From assembly GCF_030209435.1 (NCBI RefSeq), contig NZ_JARVRX010000002.1:62001-126000 (forward strand): DNA of 64,000 nt, given 5' to 3'. The DNA comes from Mycolicibacterium sp. lyk4-40-TYG-92 (GTDB taxonomy: Bacteria; Actinomycetota; Actinomycetes; Mycobacteriales; Mycobacteriaceae). The notes under the pieces were generated by a model. That model worked only from the letters and a program-made list of their open reading frames with translations, made no database searches and was not told where the DNA came from. Within the stretch, counting starts at the first letter, position 1. Each line of letters begins with the position of its first letter. Positions 25,275 to 33,465 of the stretch are shown here, in pieces. A program made the position numbers and the translations under genes.

Positions 25275-25688
25275 TCAGGCCCAACGTGTCTCATTCACCT
25301 GGATGTCGGTCAACTCGCCAGGTTCGACGAGCCCGAGCCACCCCATGTATTGATCGCCGTGTAGTCCAAGTTCTTTCGCCACAACGGGAGCACCGATGAA
25401 CGAGACTCTGATCCGGCCGTCCCTCAGCCGCCCTATCAAGGAAACAGTATGTCCGCCAAGCAATCCACTGACACTGACGCGACTCACGCTTTCGATCGTG
25501 GATCGCGGCACCTTCGCCCACGGCTCGTAACACCCTGGCTCACTGCATGACTCGCCACGAGCGAATGCGTCTGGAATGTCGATATCGGGACCAACCTGCA
25601 ACGCCACCCACTCGTTGGTGCTGAACGAAATCTCGAATCGTTGTCCCCGGTACTCGGCGATCGCGCAGGTCACCGGGATCTGATCCAT
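25275..25688 (-). CDS. Candidate immunity protein of the ESX toxin cluster
   Basis: A 137-aa soluble protein (begins MDQIPVTCAI). The ATG at 25688 is chosen because AAGGAG lies at good distance; a longer frame to 25757 overlaps the previous gene. No family recognised. As the last gene of the toxin operon, and small and acidic, an immunity role is likely by context only. Confidence 0.6.
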   Translation of the reverse strand: MDQIPVTCAIAEYRGQRFEISFSTNEWVALQVGPDIDIPDAFARGESCSEPGCYEPWAKVPRSTIESVSRVSVSGLLGGHTVSLIGRLRDGRIRVSFIGAPVVAKELGLHGDQYMGWLGLVEPGELTDIQVNETRWA

Positions 25689-25753
25689 CAGTACCCGCTC
25701 CTTCGTAGAGACCTGTCTATAGCGATTGCCGAGGCCCGAGTGGCCGGTTAGCG

Positions 25754-26557
25754 TCACACCGCCGTGCCCCTGTCGACGCCGGGTTTCTGGATCAAGAGAT
25801 CGTCATGCAGCCGACGCCGACAGGCCTCGACAAACTCGATTGCGGCAGTCCTGTCAGTCAGAAAAAGGTCGGACTGACCGGGTGAAATCGCGTAGTACTC
25901 TTCGTAACCGACCATTCCGTTGCTGACGGGGATCGAGACGTACCATCTCCCCGAGTCGAGCTCGGTACCGATCGAGTAGCGATCTTCTCTCGAGACGAAC
26001 ACGTCGCTGAACCTCACGTCATCCTTCGATCTAGCCGCGCACTCTGGCGGCCTTAAGGCCTCTTCAGCGAGAGCTTCAGCAACTGCCGTGTCGGAGAACT
26101 CAGGCTGTTCGCGCAGACTCCAGCATGCTAGGACTGTGTGGGTGTCGTAGTAGTGCTGGAACAGTGCGATGGCGTCGGTGGCTGTGAGCACTTCGGAGGG
26201 TCGCACGAGATATGTGTTGTCGCCGTTCTGAATTGGCGCGGTCTCGGCCGCTTCACCTGTGCCGTCGGGTCGGCCGATCGTGTACAGGCGGTGGACGCCT
26301 TCGGCGTCGGCTTGTTTGATCTCGACGGTCAGCCGATCGGGCGCGACGCCAGTGGCCTGCATCCACACCGTCGGGTGGATCGTCTCGTCGTAAGCCGTAT
26401 CGGCGGGCAGCGGATAGATCGACAGGTGCGTGTACCGGCGGTCACCGAGGCGGTTGATGATCGCGCTGATCTGGGCGGGAACCTCTTCAGGAAACTCGCT
26501 CATCCACCCAGACGAGCGATTTGTCGCTATGACGTGGGTCGGCCTATCGAGTCGCAT
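25754..26557 (-). CDS. Immunity-like protein with an added C-terminal domain
   Basis: A 267-aa protein. Residues 1-160 are closely similar to the upstream gene product (shared blocks GVAPDRLTVEIKQADA, GVHRLYT, NGDNTY and SLREQPEFSD), so the two arose by tandem duplication. The last 95 residues (FVSREDRYSIG ... YVSIPVSNG ... CRRRLHDDLL) form a second domain seen in other actinobacterial toxin-immunity loci. The first domain resembles Imm1-type immunity proteins. It probably neutralises the nuclease toxin or a related allele. No signal peptide, as expected for a cytoplasmic antidote. Confidence 0.65.
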   Translation of the reverse strand: MRLDRPTHVIATNRSSGWMSEFPEEVPAQISAIINRLGDRRYTHLSIYPLPADTAYDETIHPTVWMQATGVAPDRLTVEIKQADAEGVHRLYTIGRPDGTGEAAETAPIQNGDNTYLVRPSEVLTATDAIALFQHYYDTHTVLACWSLREQPEFSDTAVAEALAEEALRPPECAARSKDDVRFSDVFVSREDRYSIGTELDSGRWYVSIPVSNGMVGYEEYYAISPGQSDLFLTDRTAAIEFVEACRRRLHDDLLIQKPGVDRGTAV

Positions 26558-26629
26558 TCTCCGGGCACCTCCGCGAATCTCTCCGTAATTGCGACGACGT
26601 CCGAGAGCTCAGGTCGCGAACTGCTCTGG

Positions 26630-27244
26630 CTACTCTTTCGGTTTGCCCTTCACCGACTTCGCTGGGGCATCGCCCTTTGCCTGTGTGGCCTCGCTTTTGA
26701 CTACGGGCGCCCGACCGGCCGAGGGCTTCTCGACGTCAGCTCCGGCCCCTTCGCCGTATTGTTCCGCCACAGCGTTGTCAGAAAACTCTGGCTGCTCGCG
26801 CAGACTCCAGCCCGCGGGGACAGCGTGGGTTTCGTAGTAATGCTGGAACAGCTCGATGGCGTCGGCGGCTGTGAGGACCTCAGAGGGGCGCACCATGTAG
26901 GTGTTGTCGCCGTTCTGGATTGGCTCAGTCTCGCCCAGTTCGCCGGCGCTCTCTGGCCGACCGACGGTGTACAGCCGGTGTACTCCTTTTGCATCGGCTT
27001 GTTTGATCTCGACGGTGAGGCGGTCGGGAGCCACGCCGGTGGTTTGAATCCACTCATCGGGGTAGGGGAACTCGTCGTACGGCACGTCGGGGCCTACTGG
27101 ATAGATTGAGAAGAAGGTATCTTCCCCGTCGCCGAGACTGTTGATTCCCGCAGCGATCTGAGCGGGAATCTCTTCGGTCCAGATGCTCATCCGCATCGTT
27201 GCTCCGTCGGAAGCGAGGATGTGCGTGGCTTTCTCGAGCCTCAT
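26630..27244 (-). CDS. Candidate cognate immunity protein (Imm1-like)
   Basis: A 204-aa protein whose ATG overlaps the toxin stop as ATGA, the usual arrangement of a toxin and its cognate antidote. Residues 1-155 are the paralogue of the next gene. The C-terminal 45 residues are a low-complexity Lys/Ala/Pro tail in place of the second domain found in that paralogue. It is likely to bind the C-terminal nuclease domain of the toxin. Imm1 similarity is by general pattern and not certain. Confidence 0.7.
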   Translation of the reverse strand: MRLEKATHILASDGATMRMSIWTEEIPAQIAAGINSLGDGEDTFFSIYPVGPDVPYDEFPYPDEWIQTTGVAPDRLTVEIKQADAKGVHRLYTVGRPESAGELGETEPIQNGDNTYMVRPSEVLTAADAIELFQHYYETHAVPAGWSLREQPEFSDNAVAEQYGEGAGADVEKPSAGRAPVVKSEATQAKGDAPAKSVKGKPKE

Positions 27245-28881
27245 TCTCCGGGCACCTTGATGACCTCGACGTGGGTTACTTTCACGGTTTCGACGACTCC
27301 TTGTTCATTGGTGATAGTGACATACGCAGGGTTTTCAGGTGACACCTTGGTATCGAACTCCAGCTGACGTGCGTCCCGGCCAGCGGTGCCCGACTTGACC
27401 TCGATACCTTCATACGTCCCATCGGGTTGGCGAGCCAGCCCATCGTAAAAGCGACCACCTTGCGGGCCGCCGTCTACGGTTGCTTTCCGTTGTTCGTTGG
27501 TCACCCATCGACCGGGGTTCCGCTTCTCGTACTGCTTGAGGCCTTCGGCTTCGCGTTGTCCGGCGTATCTGCCGCCGGGGCGTCCGGTGATGTGCCCATA
27601 CCGGTCCCGGCCGTCGCCGCGGTCGATGCCTTCACCGGGGCGCCCGGTGTGCGCATGCATGACGATCACCGGATTCAGCGCCGCCTCGTGCGACAAGTCG
27701 ATCGCACCGGCGCCAGCCATCGTGCCGCCCGCGGCGATCATGCCCGCGCCGGCCAGGTTCACCGGGACTCCGACTGCAGCGCCGACGACAGTTGCATCCA
27801 GGATGATGCCGGGCACCTCCAACCCAGCCCCGCCAGCCATGAGCGCCGCGCCGCCGATCATTCCCAAGGTGTCGAGTGGATTGTGAAGTGCGGCGTTGCC
27901 GAAACTCGCCGCCGAGTTGACCACGTCAGCCAGCACGTTGTACGCGGCGTCGCCGAACTGCTGAAGCTCCATCTTGGCCCAGTTGGCCATTACCGAGGCG
28001 ATCGCTTCGGCGGCCGCGATCAGTGGCGCGAGCAACGTGGCCAGGGCGTCCACTTCAGCCTTGAAGTTGTTGATAACGACGCGGATGTCATCGGCGATCT
28101 TCTTGATCTCGTCTTCATCCTCGCCGGTGAGCAGGTCCCACACTTCACGAATCCCGGTCATCGGGTTCACGATTCGCGACAGCAAGTCCAGGACCGCTGC
28201 GTGCGTGGCATCGATGTGCCCCGCGTACGAGTTGAGGTTCGATGCGACCTGGACGCACTGGCCAAAAAGCGCCGTCGCGTTGGTGTTGCCCGCCACCACT
28301 GCCTGCGCGACCTGCCCGCCTTCCGGAATCTGTTGTGCCGTAACCACGCCCAGCGCATTGAGCAGTGGTGCCTCGGCACCGAGGAATGCCGATCCCGCCG
28401 CTGTCCATGCTCCGGCCGCCGCCCGCAGCTTGCTGGGGCTGCCGTCGGGCCAAATCATGCCCAGGAAGGGTTCGACCAGTGACCAGCCCGGCGGCGCGCC
28501 CTCGTTGCTGCCTTCGGCCGACGGTGGGACTTGTGCGCTGACGAACGCCGTCGGCGCCGCGGCCGGCAGCGGCGCTCCGCCGGTGCCGTGAGTGTTCGAC
28601 GCAACTTCGGCCCGCGAATAGCTCGTCGCGCTGGCTCGGATGCCGTCGCCGATCCGGGCCATGCCATTTCGCAGGTCCACCATCGCTTCGAGCATCGCCT
28701 TGGCCGACTTGTCATAGGCCCGGCCGTGGACGATGCCGGCCGGGTCATCTCCCGACATTCCTCCGCTGCCCGAAAGCGCAGAGTGCAAGGCGTCGATAGC
28801 CCTCCCGAGCGCTTCGGCCTGGGCGTCCACAGACTGCCCAGCGCCATCGAGTGCGCGCGGATCAACAACAATCGGTGCCAC
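27241..28881 (-). CDS. ESX-type polymorphic toxin with C-terminal REase-fold nuclease domain
   Basis: About 546 aa from GTG 28881. Residues 1-110 form a WXG100-like helical domain, followed by a Pro/Ala linker and a long helical region. Gly/Ala-rich hydrophobic stretches follow at about 360-430. The toxin tip has Asp480 in FYDG and E494-V-K496 in GIEVKSG, a PD-(D/E)XK pattern of Tox-REase nucleases. It lies behind two WXG100 genes and before overlapping immunity genes. It is likely secreted by an ESX (type VII) system and cuts DNA in competing cells. The longer upstream frame overlaps the WXG100 gene and is not used. Nuclease and secretion assignments are from motifs and context. Confidence 0.82.
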   Translation of the reverse strand: MAPIVVDPRALDGAGQSVDAQAEALGRAIDALHSALSGSGGMSGDDPAGIVHGRAYDKSAKAMLEAMVDLRNGMARIGDGIRASATSYSRAEVASNTHGTGGAPLPAAAPTAFVSAQVPPSAEGSNEGAPPGWSLVEPFLGMIWPDGSPSKLRAAAGAWTAAGSAFLGAEAPLLNALGVVTAQQIPEGGQVAQAVVAGNTNATALFGQCVQVASNLNSYAGHIDATHAAVLDLLSRIVNPMTGIREVWDLLTGEDEDEIKKIADDIRVVINNFKAEVDALATLLAPLIAAAEAIASVMANWAKMELQQFGDAAYNVLADVVNSAASFGNAALHNPLDTLGMIGGAALMAGGAGLEVPGIILDATVVGAAVGVPVNLAGAGMIAAGGTMAGAGAIDLSHEAALNPVIVMHAHTGRPGEGIDRGDGRDRYGHITGRPGGRYAGQREAEGLKQYEKRNPGRWVTNEQRKATVDGGPQGGRFYDGLARQPDGTYEGIEVKSGTAGRDARQLEFDTKVSPENPAYVTITNEQGVVETVKVTHVEVIKVPGE

Positions 28882-28912
28882 AGGTTCGCCGCCTATCGCA
28901 CCGTCAGCCGGG

Positions 28913-29206
28913 TCACCGTGACCACATCGTCTGATTGCTCTTGGCCGCGCCCGTGTAGTTGCCGTGCGCCTTGTGGGCCGCCTCGCGAAGCTTGACCAGG
29001 GCCTCGCGCATCTCGTGCGCACCCGCAGCCCAGCGGCGATGTGCGTCGGCCTGCGTCGCGGCAGCCATGCCCTCCCACGTGGCGTGGAGGCCCGAAACCT
29101 CGGCGTCGGCTTCGGTGATCATCGCCTCGATCCTGGCCTCTACCTGGGCCATCTTCTCCACGATCTCCATCAACTTGTCGGTATCAACTCCGAATTCGTC
29201 AGACAT
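28913..29206 (-). CDS. WXG100 family protein (EsxA/EsxB-like)
   Basis: A 97-aa helical hairpin protein with the central W-E-G turn (ATWEGMAA) and heptad-like helices on each side. WXG100 proteins form heterodimers that target cargo to type VII secretion. The ATG at 29206 gives the usual 95-100 aa length; the frame upstream overlaps its partner. It lies 8 bp after the other WXG100 gene and 31 bp before the toxin, so it is probably the chaperone or targeting partner. Confidence 0.88.
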   Translation of the reverse strand: MSDEFGVDTDKLMEIVEKMAQVEARIEAMITEADAEVSGLHATWEGMAAATQADAHRRWAAGAHEMREALVKLREAAHKAHGNYTGAAKSNQTMWSR

Positions 29207-29214
29207 CGCCGGCC

Positions 29215-29535
29215 CTATCCGTCGATTCTCATCTGGGTGCTGAGCGCTGCTCCCGAGTGGCTGTCTTGGCTCTCGTATGCACCGGCAGCCGTCCCGAGCA
29301 GGGTCGCCATCTCGGCGAGGCCGGTGTGAACGTCCTTGGCACCCTCGTGCCATTTCCAGAACGATTCGGCGAATGCGCCGCTGGACAGCCCGGTCCAGCC
29401 CGATCCAACGAAGCCGGATACCTCGTTGTCGATTGTCTTCAGCTGCGTCGCGAGCTCGTCCGCGAGCGAACCGATCGACCCTGACACCCGCTGCAACTCT
29501 TCCGGGGAGACCCCCAGAATTCCCCCTCCGGCCAT
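29215..29535 (-). CDS. WXG100 family protein, first gene of the toxin operon
   Basis: A 106-aa protein with the W-T-G turn (GSGWTGLSSG) between two amphipathic helices. An AGGGG ribosome site precedes the ATG. It probably pairs with the next WXG100 protein. The operon promoter must lie in the 274-bp gap toward the mscS-type gene; no clear regulatory motif was seen there. Confidence 0.88.
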   Translation of the reverse strand: MAGGGILGVSPEELQRVSGSIGSLADELATQLKTIDNEVSGFVGSGWTGLSSGAFAESFWKWHEGAKDVHTGLAEMATLLGTAAGAYESQDSHSGAALSTQMRIDG

Positions 29536-29809
29536 GCGATACCCCTAACGCGTACTGGCTGACGGTTGAAGCCTACCGAGGGTGCCAGAGGGTCGCTGAC
29601 GCCAATTTCGTTGGCGCTCACAGGTTTTAGACAGGTTTCTGTCGGATTACTGGCAGGAAGGCTACGAAGAGCGCACGCCACTGTGACCCGCACAACGACC
29701 AGTCCCGCTCGTCGACTGGATCTCACGACGCCCGAAACCCGCTGGTCCAGCCTGCAGCGACGAATCGCCGTGGCCAGGGGCTTCGACGTCCTCTCGTAGG
29801 GTCGAACCC

Positions 29810-30766
29810 GTGCATGTCTACCAACTGGCTTTCGAATGGACGGAAACGAACCGACACTGGCTGATGGAGGTCCCGATCCGGATCGCGGCCTACGGGGTGA
29901 TCGCACTGATCGCGCGGTTGGTGTTGCACCGGGTAATCGACCGCGCGACGACGGGGCGGACCAGCAAGACCGTGGCCGTCGACGAGCAGTCGCAAGCCAA
30001 CCGTCCGCCGCTGTTGCGCTACCTGCGCGACCGCACAGCGTCGTCGAACGCGCGCAAGGCCGCCGAGCGGCGCCGTCAGCGCGCACAGACCATCGGCTCA
30101 GTCCTCAAATCGACGGTGTCGATTCTGCTGCTGATCTGGCTGGTGCTCGCCATCTTGAGCGTCGTCGGCGTGAATATCGCGCCGTTCATCGCCTCGGCCG
30201 GTGTGGTCGGCCTGGCGATCGGTTTCGGCGCGCAGAACCTGGTCCGTGACTTCGTCAGCGGCATCTTCATGCTGCTCGAGGACCAGTACGGCGTCGGCGA
30301 CAACGTCGACCTCGGCGACGTGACCGGCGAGGTACAGACCGTCGGCCTGCGCATCACCACCCTCCGCGGCGGCGACGGCACCATCTGGTACGTCCGCAAC
30401 GGTGAGATCAAGCGCGTCGGCAATATGAGCCAGGATTACGCCGTTGCGCAAGTGGAGGTTCCGGTCGCGCTGACCGCGGACCTCGATCGGGCGGAAGAAG
30501 TGGCCCTGCAGGCGGCAGAGTTCGCCATCAGTGATCCGGCGATCTCCGACAATGTGCTCGGAGACCTGGAAATGCTTGGTGTGCAGGAACTCTCGCCGGA
30601 TCTGCTGACCCTGCGGATGTCGGTGAAGACCAAGCCGAATACGCAGGCCGCGGTGCAGCGCCGGGTCCGCCGCGAGATTCTGCGCGCCTACGACGAGCAC
30701 GACATCGCACTGCCGTACCCGCAGGGGCGAATCAACGCGGTGATGGGTGGCCGGGCCGCGGAGTAG
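29810..30766 (+). CDS. MscS-family mechanosensitive channel
   Basis: A 318-aa membrane protein starting at GTG 29810. It has an N-terminal hydrophobic segment, a charged loop, then two membrane helices. The MscS pore region has the Gly/Ala pattern AGVVGLAIGFGAQNLVRDFVSG, followed by the beta domain (EDQYGVGD). It releases solutes during hypo-osmotic shock. It is monocistronic, with a hairpin terminator downstream. Confidence 0.9.
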   Translation: MHVYQLAFEWTETNRHWLMEVPIRIAAYGVIALIARLVLHRVIDRATTGRTSKTVAVDEQSQANRPPLLRYLRDRTASSNARKAAERRRQRAQTIGSVLKSTVSILLLIWLVLAILSVVGVNIAPFIASAGVVGLAIGFGAQNLVRDFVSGIFMLLEDQYGVGDNVDLGDVTGEVQTVGLRITTLRGGDGTIWYVRNGEIKRVGNMSQDYAVAQVEVPVALTADLDRAEEVALQAAEFAISDPAISDNVLGDLEMLGVQELSPDLLTLRMSVKTKPNTQAAVQRRVRREILRAYDEHDIALPYPQGRINAVMGGRAAE

Positions 30767-30774
30767 TGCCCTGG

Positions 30775-30802
30775 GCTCCCCGAACATCATTGGTCGGGGA
30801 GC
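30775..30802. terminator. Bidirectional hairpin between the mscS-type and gre-like genes
   Basis: GCTCCCCGA and TCGGGGAGC form a perfect 9-bp stem around a 10-base loop, placed between two converging genes. No T-run, as is common in mycobacteria. Confidence 0.65.
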
Positions 30803-30804
30803 GG

Positions 30805-31110
30805 TCAGTGCCCGACCGTCTCCTGCGGATTCACGCTGTCGACGGCCAGGACCGTGATCGCCATGCTCCGCCCGGATTCTGTCACGTATCTCCGGGTTTC
30901 GCCGACGTGCGAGGCGACGAGTGCTTTGCCCAGCGGGCACTCCACGGAGCAGGTGTCGCCCAGCGGCTTGGCGTCGGCGGGCAGGACGAGCTGGAAGACG
31001 TCCGTGTCGTCGGGATCGCCGTTGAACGACACGGTGACCCAGGCGCCTGGCACGGCCTGACCATCGAGGGTCAGTTCGTCGCGGGCGTCGATTGTGTTGG
31101 TGGATGACAT
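30805..31110 (-). CDS. GreA/GreB C-terminal-domain protein
   Basis: A 101-aa protein matching only the C-terminal FKBP-like domain of Gre transcription factors (CPLGKALVASHVGE). The N-terminal coiled coil that enters the RNA polymerase channel is missing. It may bind RNA polymerase without cleavage-stimulating activity, as Rnk-type proteins do. The ATG at 31110 fits the domain; upstream frame is non-coding. About 287 bp upstream up to the OPT transporter hold no convincing gene. Confidence 0.75.
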   Translation of the reverse strand: MSSTNTIDARDELTLDGQAVPGAWVTVSFNGDPDDTDVFQLVLPADAKPLGDTCSVECPLGKALVASHVGETRRYVTESGRSMAITVLAVDSVNPQETVGH

Positions 31111-31397
31111 TTCTCGCGGGTGCCGGTCTGCGATGACCGCACCGTGCTGTTCAGCGGCATTCGATGACACCGGGTGTGGGGGCGGAACCCTTGACGCGGT
31201 GTTCGGGTGAATTACAGCGTCCACGGTTGTCACTATCCGCCGTGCTGCCGTTGGTGGACGACGCACGCGAGCTTGTTTGCCGTGATGTCACGTGATGTAC
31301 GTCCGGGTGTCAGAGAGCTCGCTGTGCACCGCGCACCGAGCGTGCGTCAGGATCGCGAAAACTGGCTCAGCAGCGCGCTGACCGCAGACTCGACGCA

Positions 31398-33386
31398 TCA
31401 GCGCTCAACCAAAACCGGCTCACTCCCCGCAATCGTCTGCGTCCGCTTGTACATCCACGCCAGCACGGCCGCGAAGGCCACGACACCGATCACTTCAGGG
31501 AGAGACCCGCCGAAGCCGGAGAACAGCGCAAATGGCTCATCGGAACCAGTCCCCGCCACGAAGCCCGCGAAGACGACCCCGTAGAGACTCTCGCCGACGA
31601 TCATGCCCGTCGCCAACAACACACCCAGACGCTTCTTGCGTTCGACATCGCCGCCCGTCCGGTCAGCCCAGCGGTTGTAGAACCAGCCCAGCAGCGCGCC
31701 CAACGGAATGATCAGCGTCAGGCTCATCGGCAGGTACATGCCCATGCCGACGGCCAGCGGCGGCAGCGCGAATCGCGAAGTGCGGGTGAGGGTCTCGTCG
31801 ACCACGATCGCCACCACGCCGATCACGGCACCGAGCCCGATCAGCCCCCAGTTCAGCGAGCCGCCGAACACTCCTTTGGCCAGTGATGAAATCAGCGCGG
31901 CCTGCGGTGCGGCCAGCGCATGGTCGCCGGCACCGGGAGCGCCGAGGAACCCGAAGGCGCGCTGCATAAGGTTGAGCACCGGCGGGATGATCGCCGACCC
32001 GAACGCCACCCCAATGATCAACGCCACCTGCTGTTTCCATGGCGTCGCTCCGACGAGCTGACCGGTCTTGAGGTCCTGCAGATTGTCGTTGGAGATGGTC
32101 GCCACGCCGAATGTGATGGCCGCCGCGAACAGGGTGAACGCCACGAGTGCGGTGGATTGCCCACCGGAGGCAGACCCGAACACGACCTTGATCAACACCG
32201 CGGCGATGAGCACCGTCAGGATGCCGACGCCGGAGATCGGGCTGTTCGACGAACCGATAAGCCCGGCCATGTACCCGCACACCGACGCGATGACCAGGCC
32301 GATGACGAAGATGAACACCAGACTCGCCGCGATGATCCCAGCCGAATGACCCTGCAGCACAGTGCCGCGGCTGAAATCCCAAAGCAGCACGGCGATCGGC
32401 AGCAGCATCACCACGACGGTGCCGACCACGATGGGGAAGGGAATATCGCGCTCGGTGAGTTCGACGACCTGGCCCTGCCGCCGGTCACGCGCCGACACGA
32501 GCGCATCGGTGACGCCCTTGAGGATGGGGCGCAGGATCTTCAGCAGCGTCCAGATGGCGGCGACGGCAATGGCTCCGGCACCGACGAAGCGCACCTCGTG
32601 CACGAAGATGCCGTCGATGATGTCGCCGATGGGCTCACTGCCGGTGAGAGCACCGTTGGTGCGGATGGGCAGCAGCACCCCGAACGAGATGACGAGCCCG
32701 ACGAGCATCGCGATACCGACCGTCATGCCGATCAGGTGCCCGACGCCGATCATCGCCATCGACAGGCCGGCGCTGAACATCGTTCCACCCGCACCGATAC
32801 GGGTATATGCGGTAACCGAATTCGCGAGCACCTTGAGGTTGGCCAGCAACCCGAACGCGGCCGACACCACAGACCCGAACGTGATCACCTTCAGCCCGGT
32901 GCGGTTGGCCTCGACGCCTTCGGTGCCGTCACCGACCTTGAGCACCTCTGCGGCGGCGACGCCTTCGGGGTAGGGGAGGTCGGTTCCGGTGACCAATGCC
33001 CGGCGCAGGGGGATGGAGTACATGACGCCGAGCGTGCCGCCGACGGCGCACACGGCGACCGTGGTCCAGTAGGGGAAGCCGGTCCACCAACCGATCATGA
33101 TCAACCCGGGCAGCACGAAGATGATCGCCGACAGCGTGCCCGCCGCCGACGCGACCGTCTGCACGATGTTGTTCTCGACGATCGAGTGGTTGGCGAAGCT
33201 GCGCAGCACCGCCATCGAGATGACGGCAGCCGGGATGGCGGTGGCGAACGTCAGGCCGACCTTGAGTCCGAGATAGACGTTGGCGGCGGTGAACACGAGC
33301 GTGATGACACCGCCGAGCAGGATGCCGCGGACGGTCAGTTCGCGAAGCGTCGGGGTGGCGGGCGTCGCTGGAGTGGCGGTGGCCAA
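31398..33386 (-). CDS. OPT-family oligopeptide/metal-chelate transporter
   Basis: A 662-aa protein with around 14-16 membrane segments. It has the OPT family's ANVYLGLKVG near the N-terminus and NLQDLKTGQLVGATPWKQQ in the middle. Members import oligopeptides or metal-siderophore complexes by proton symport. The start is TTG 33386, with a purine-rich AGAGAGGA just upstream. It follows prfC by about 80 bp on the same strand and may be read from its own promoter. Confidence 0.9.
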   Translation of the reverse strand: MATATPATPATPTLRELTVRGILLGGVITLVFTAANVYLGLKVGLTFATAIPAAVISMAVLRSFANHSIVENNIVQTVASAAGTLSAIIFVLPGLIMIGWWTGFPYWTTVAVCAVGGTLGVMYSIPLRRALVTGTDLPYPEGVAAAEVLKVGDGTEGVEANRTGLKVITFGSVVSAAFGLLANLKVLANSVTAYTRIGAGGTMFSAGLSMAMIGVGHLIGMTVGIAMLVGLVISFGVLLPIRTNGALTGSEPIGDIIDGIFVHEVRFVGAGAIAVAAIWTLLKILRPILKGVTDALVSARDRRQGQVVELTERDIPFPIVVGTVVVMLLPIAVLLWDFSRGTVLQGHSAGIIAASLVFIFVIGLVIASVCGYMAGLIGSSNSPISGVGILTVLIAAVLIKVVFGSASGGQSTALVAFTLFAAAITFGVATISNDNLQDLKTGQLVGATPWKQQVALIIGVAFGSAIIPPVLNLMQRAFGFLGAPGAGDHALAAPQAALISSLAKGVFGGSLNWGLIGLGAVIGVVAIVVDETLTRTSRFALPPLAVGMGMYLPMSLTLIIPLGALLGWFYNRWADRTGGDVERKKRLGVLLATGMIVGESLYGVVFAGFVAGTGSDEPFALFSGFGGSLPEVIGVVAFAAVLAWMYKRTQTIAGSEPVLVER

Positions 33387-33465
33387 CTCGTGGTCCTCTC
33401 TCTTGGGTGCTCTACACCGTAAGCGCTGAGCGCCCAGGTGTGCCCACCTTCGAGAGGACCTGCCG

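Noticed and set aside
29566..29799. 77-codon + strand frame before the MscS gene
   Set aside because: Arg/Thr/Ser-rich without conserved pattern; more likely the promoter region of the two divergent transcripts.
31920..33422. 500-codon + strand frame
   Set aside because: Antisense to the OPT transporter; His/Asp/Arg-rich shadow without a ribosome site or domain.
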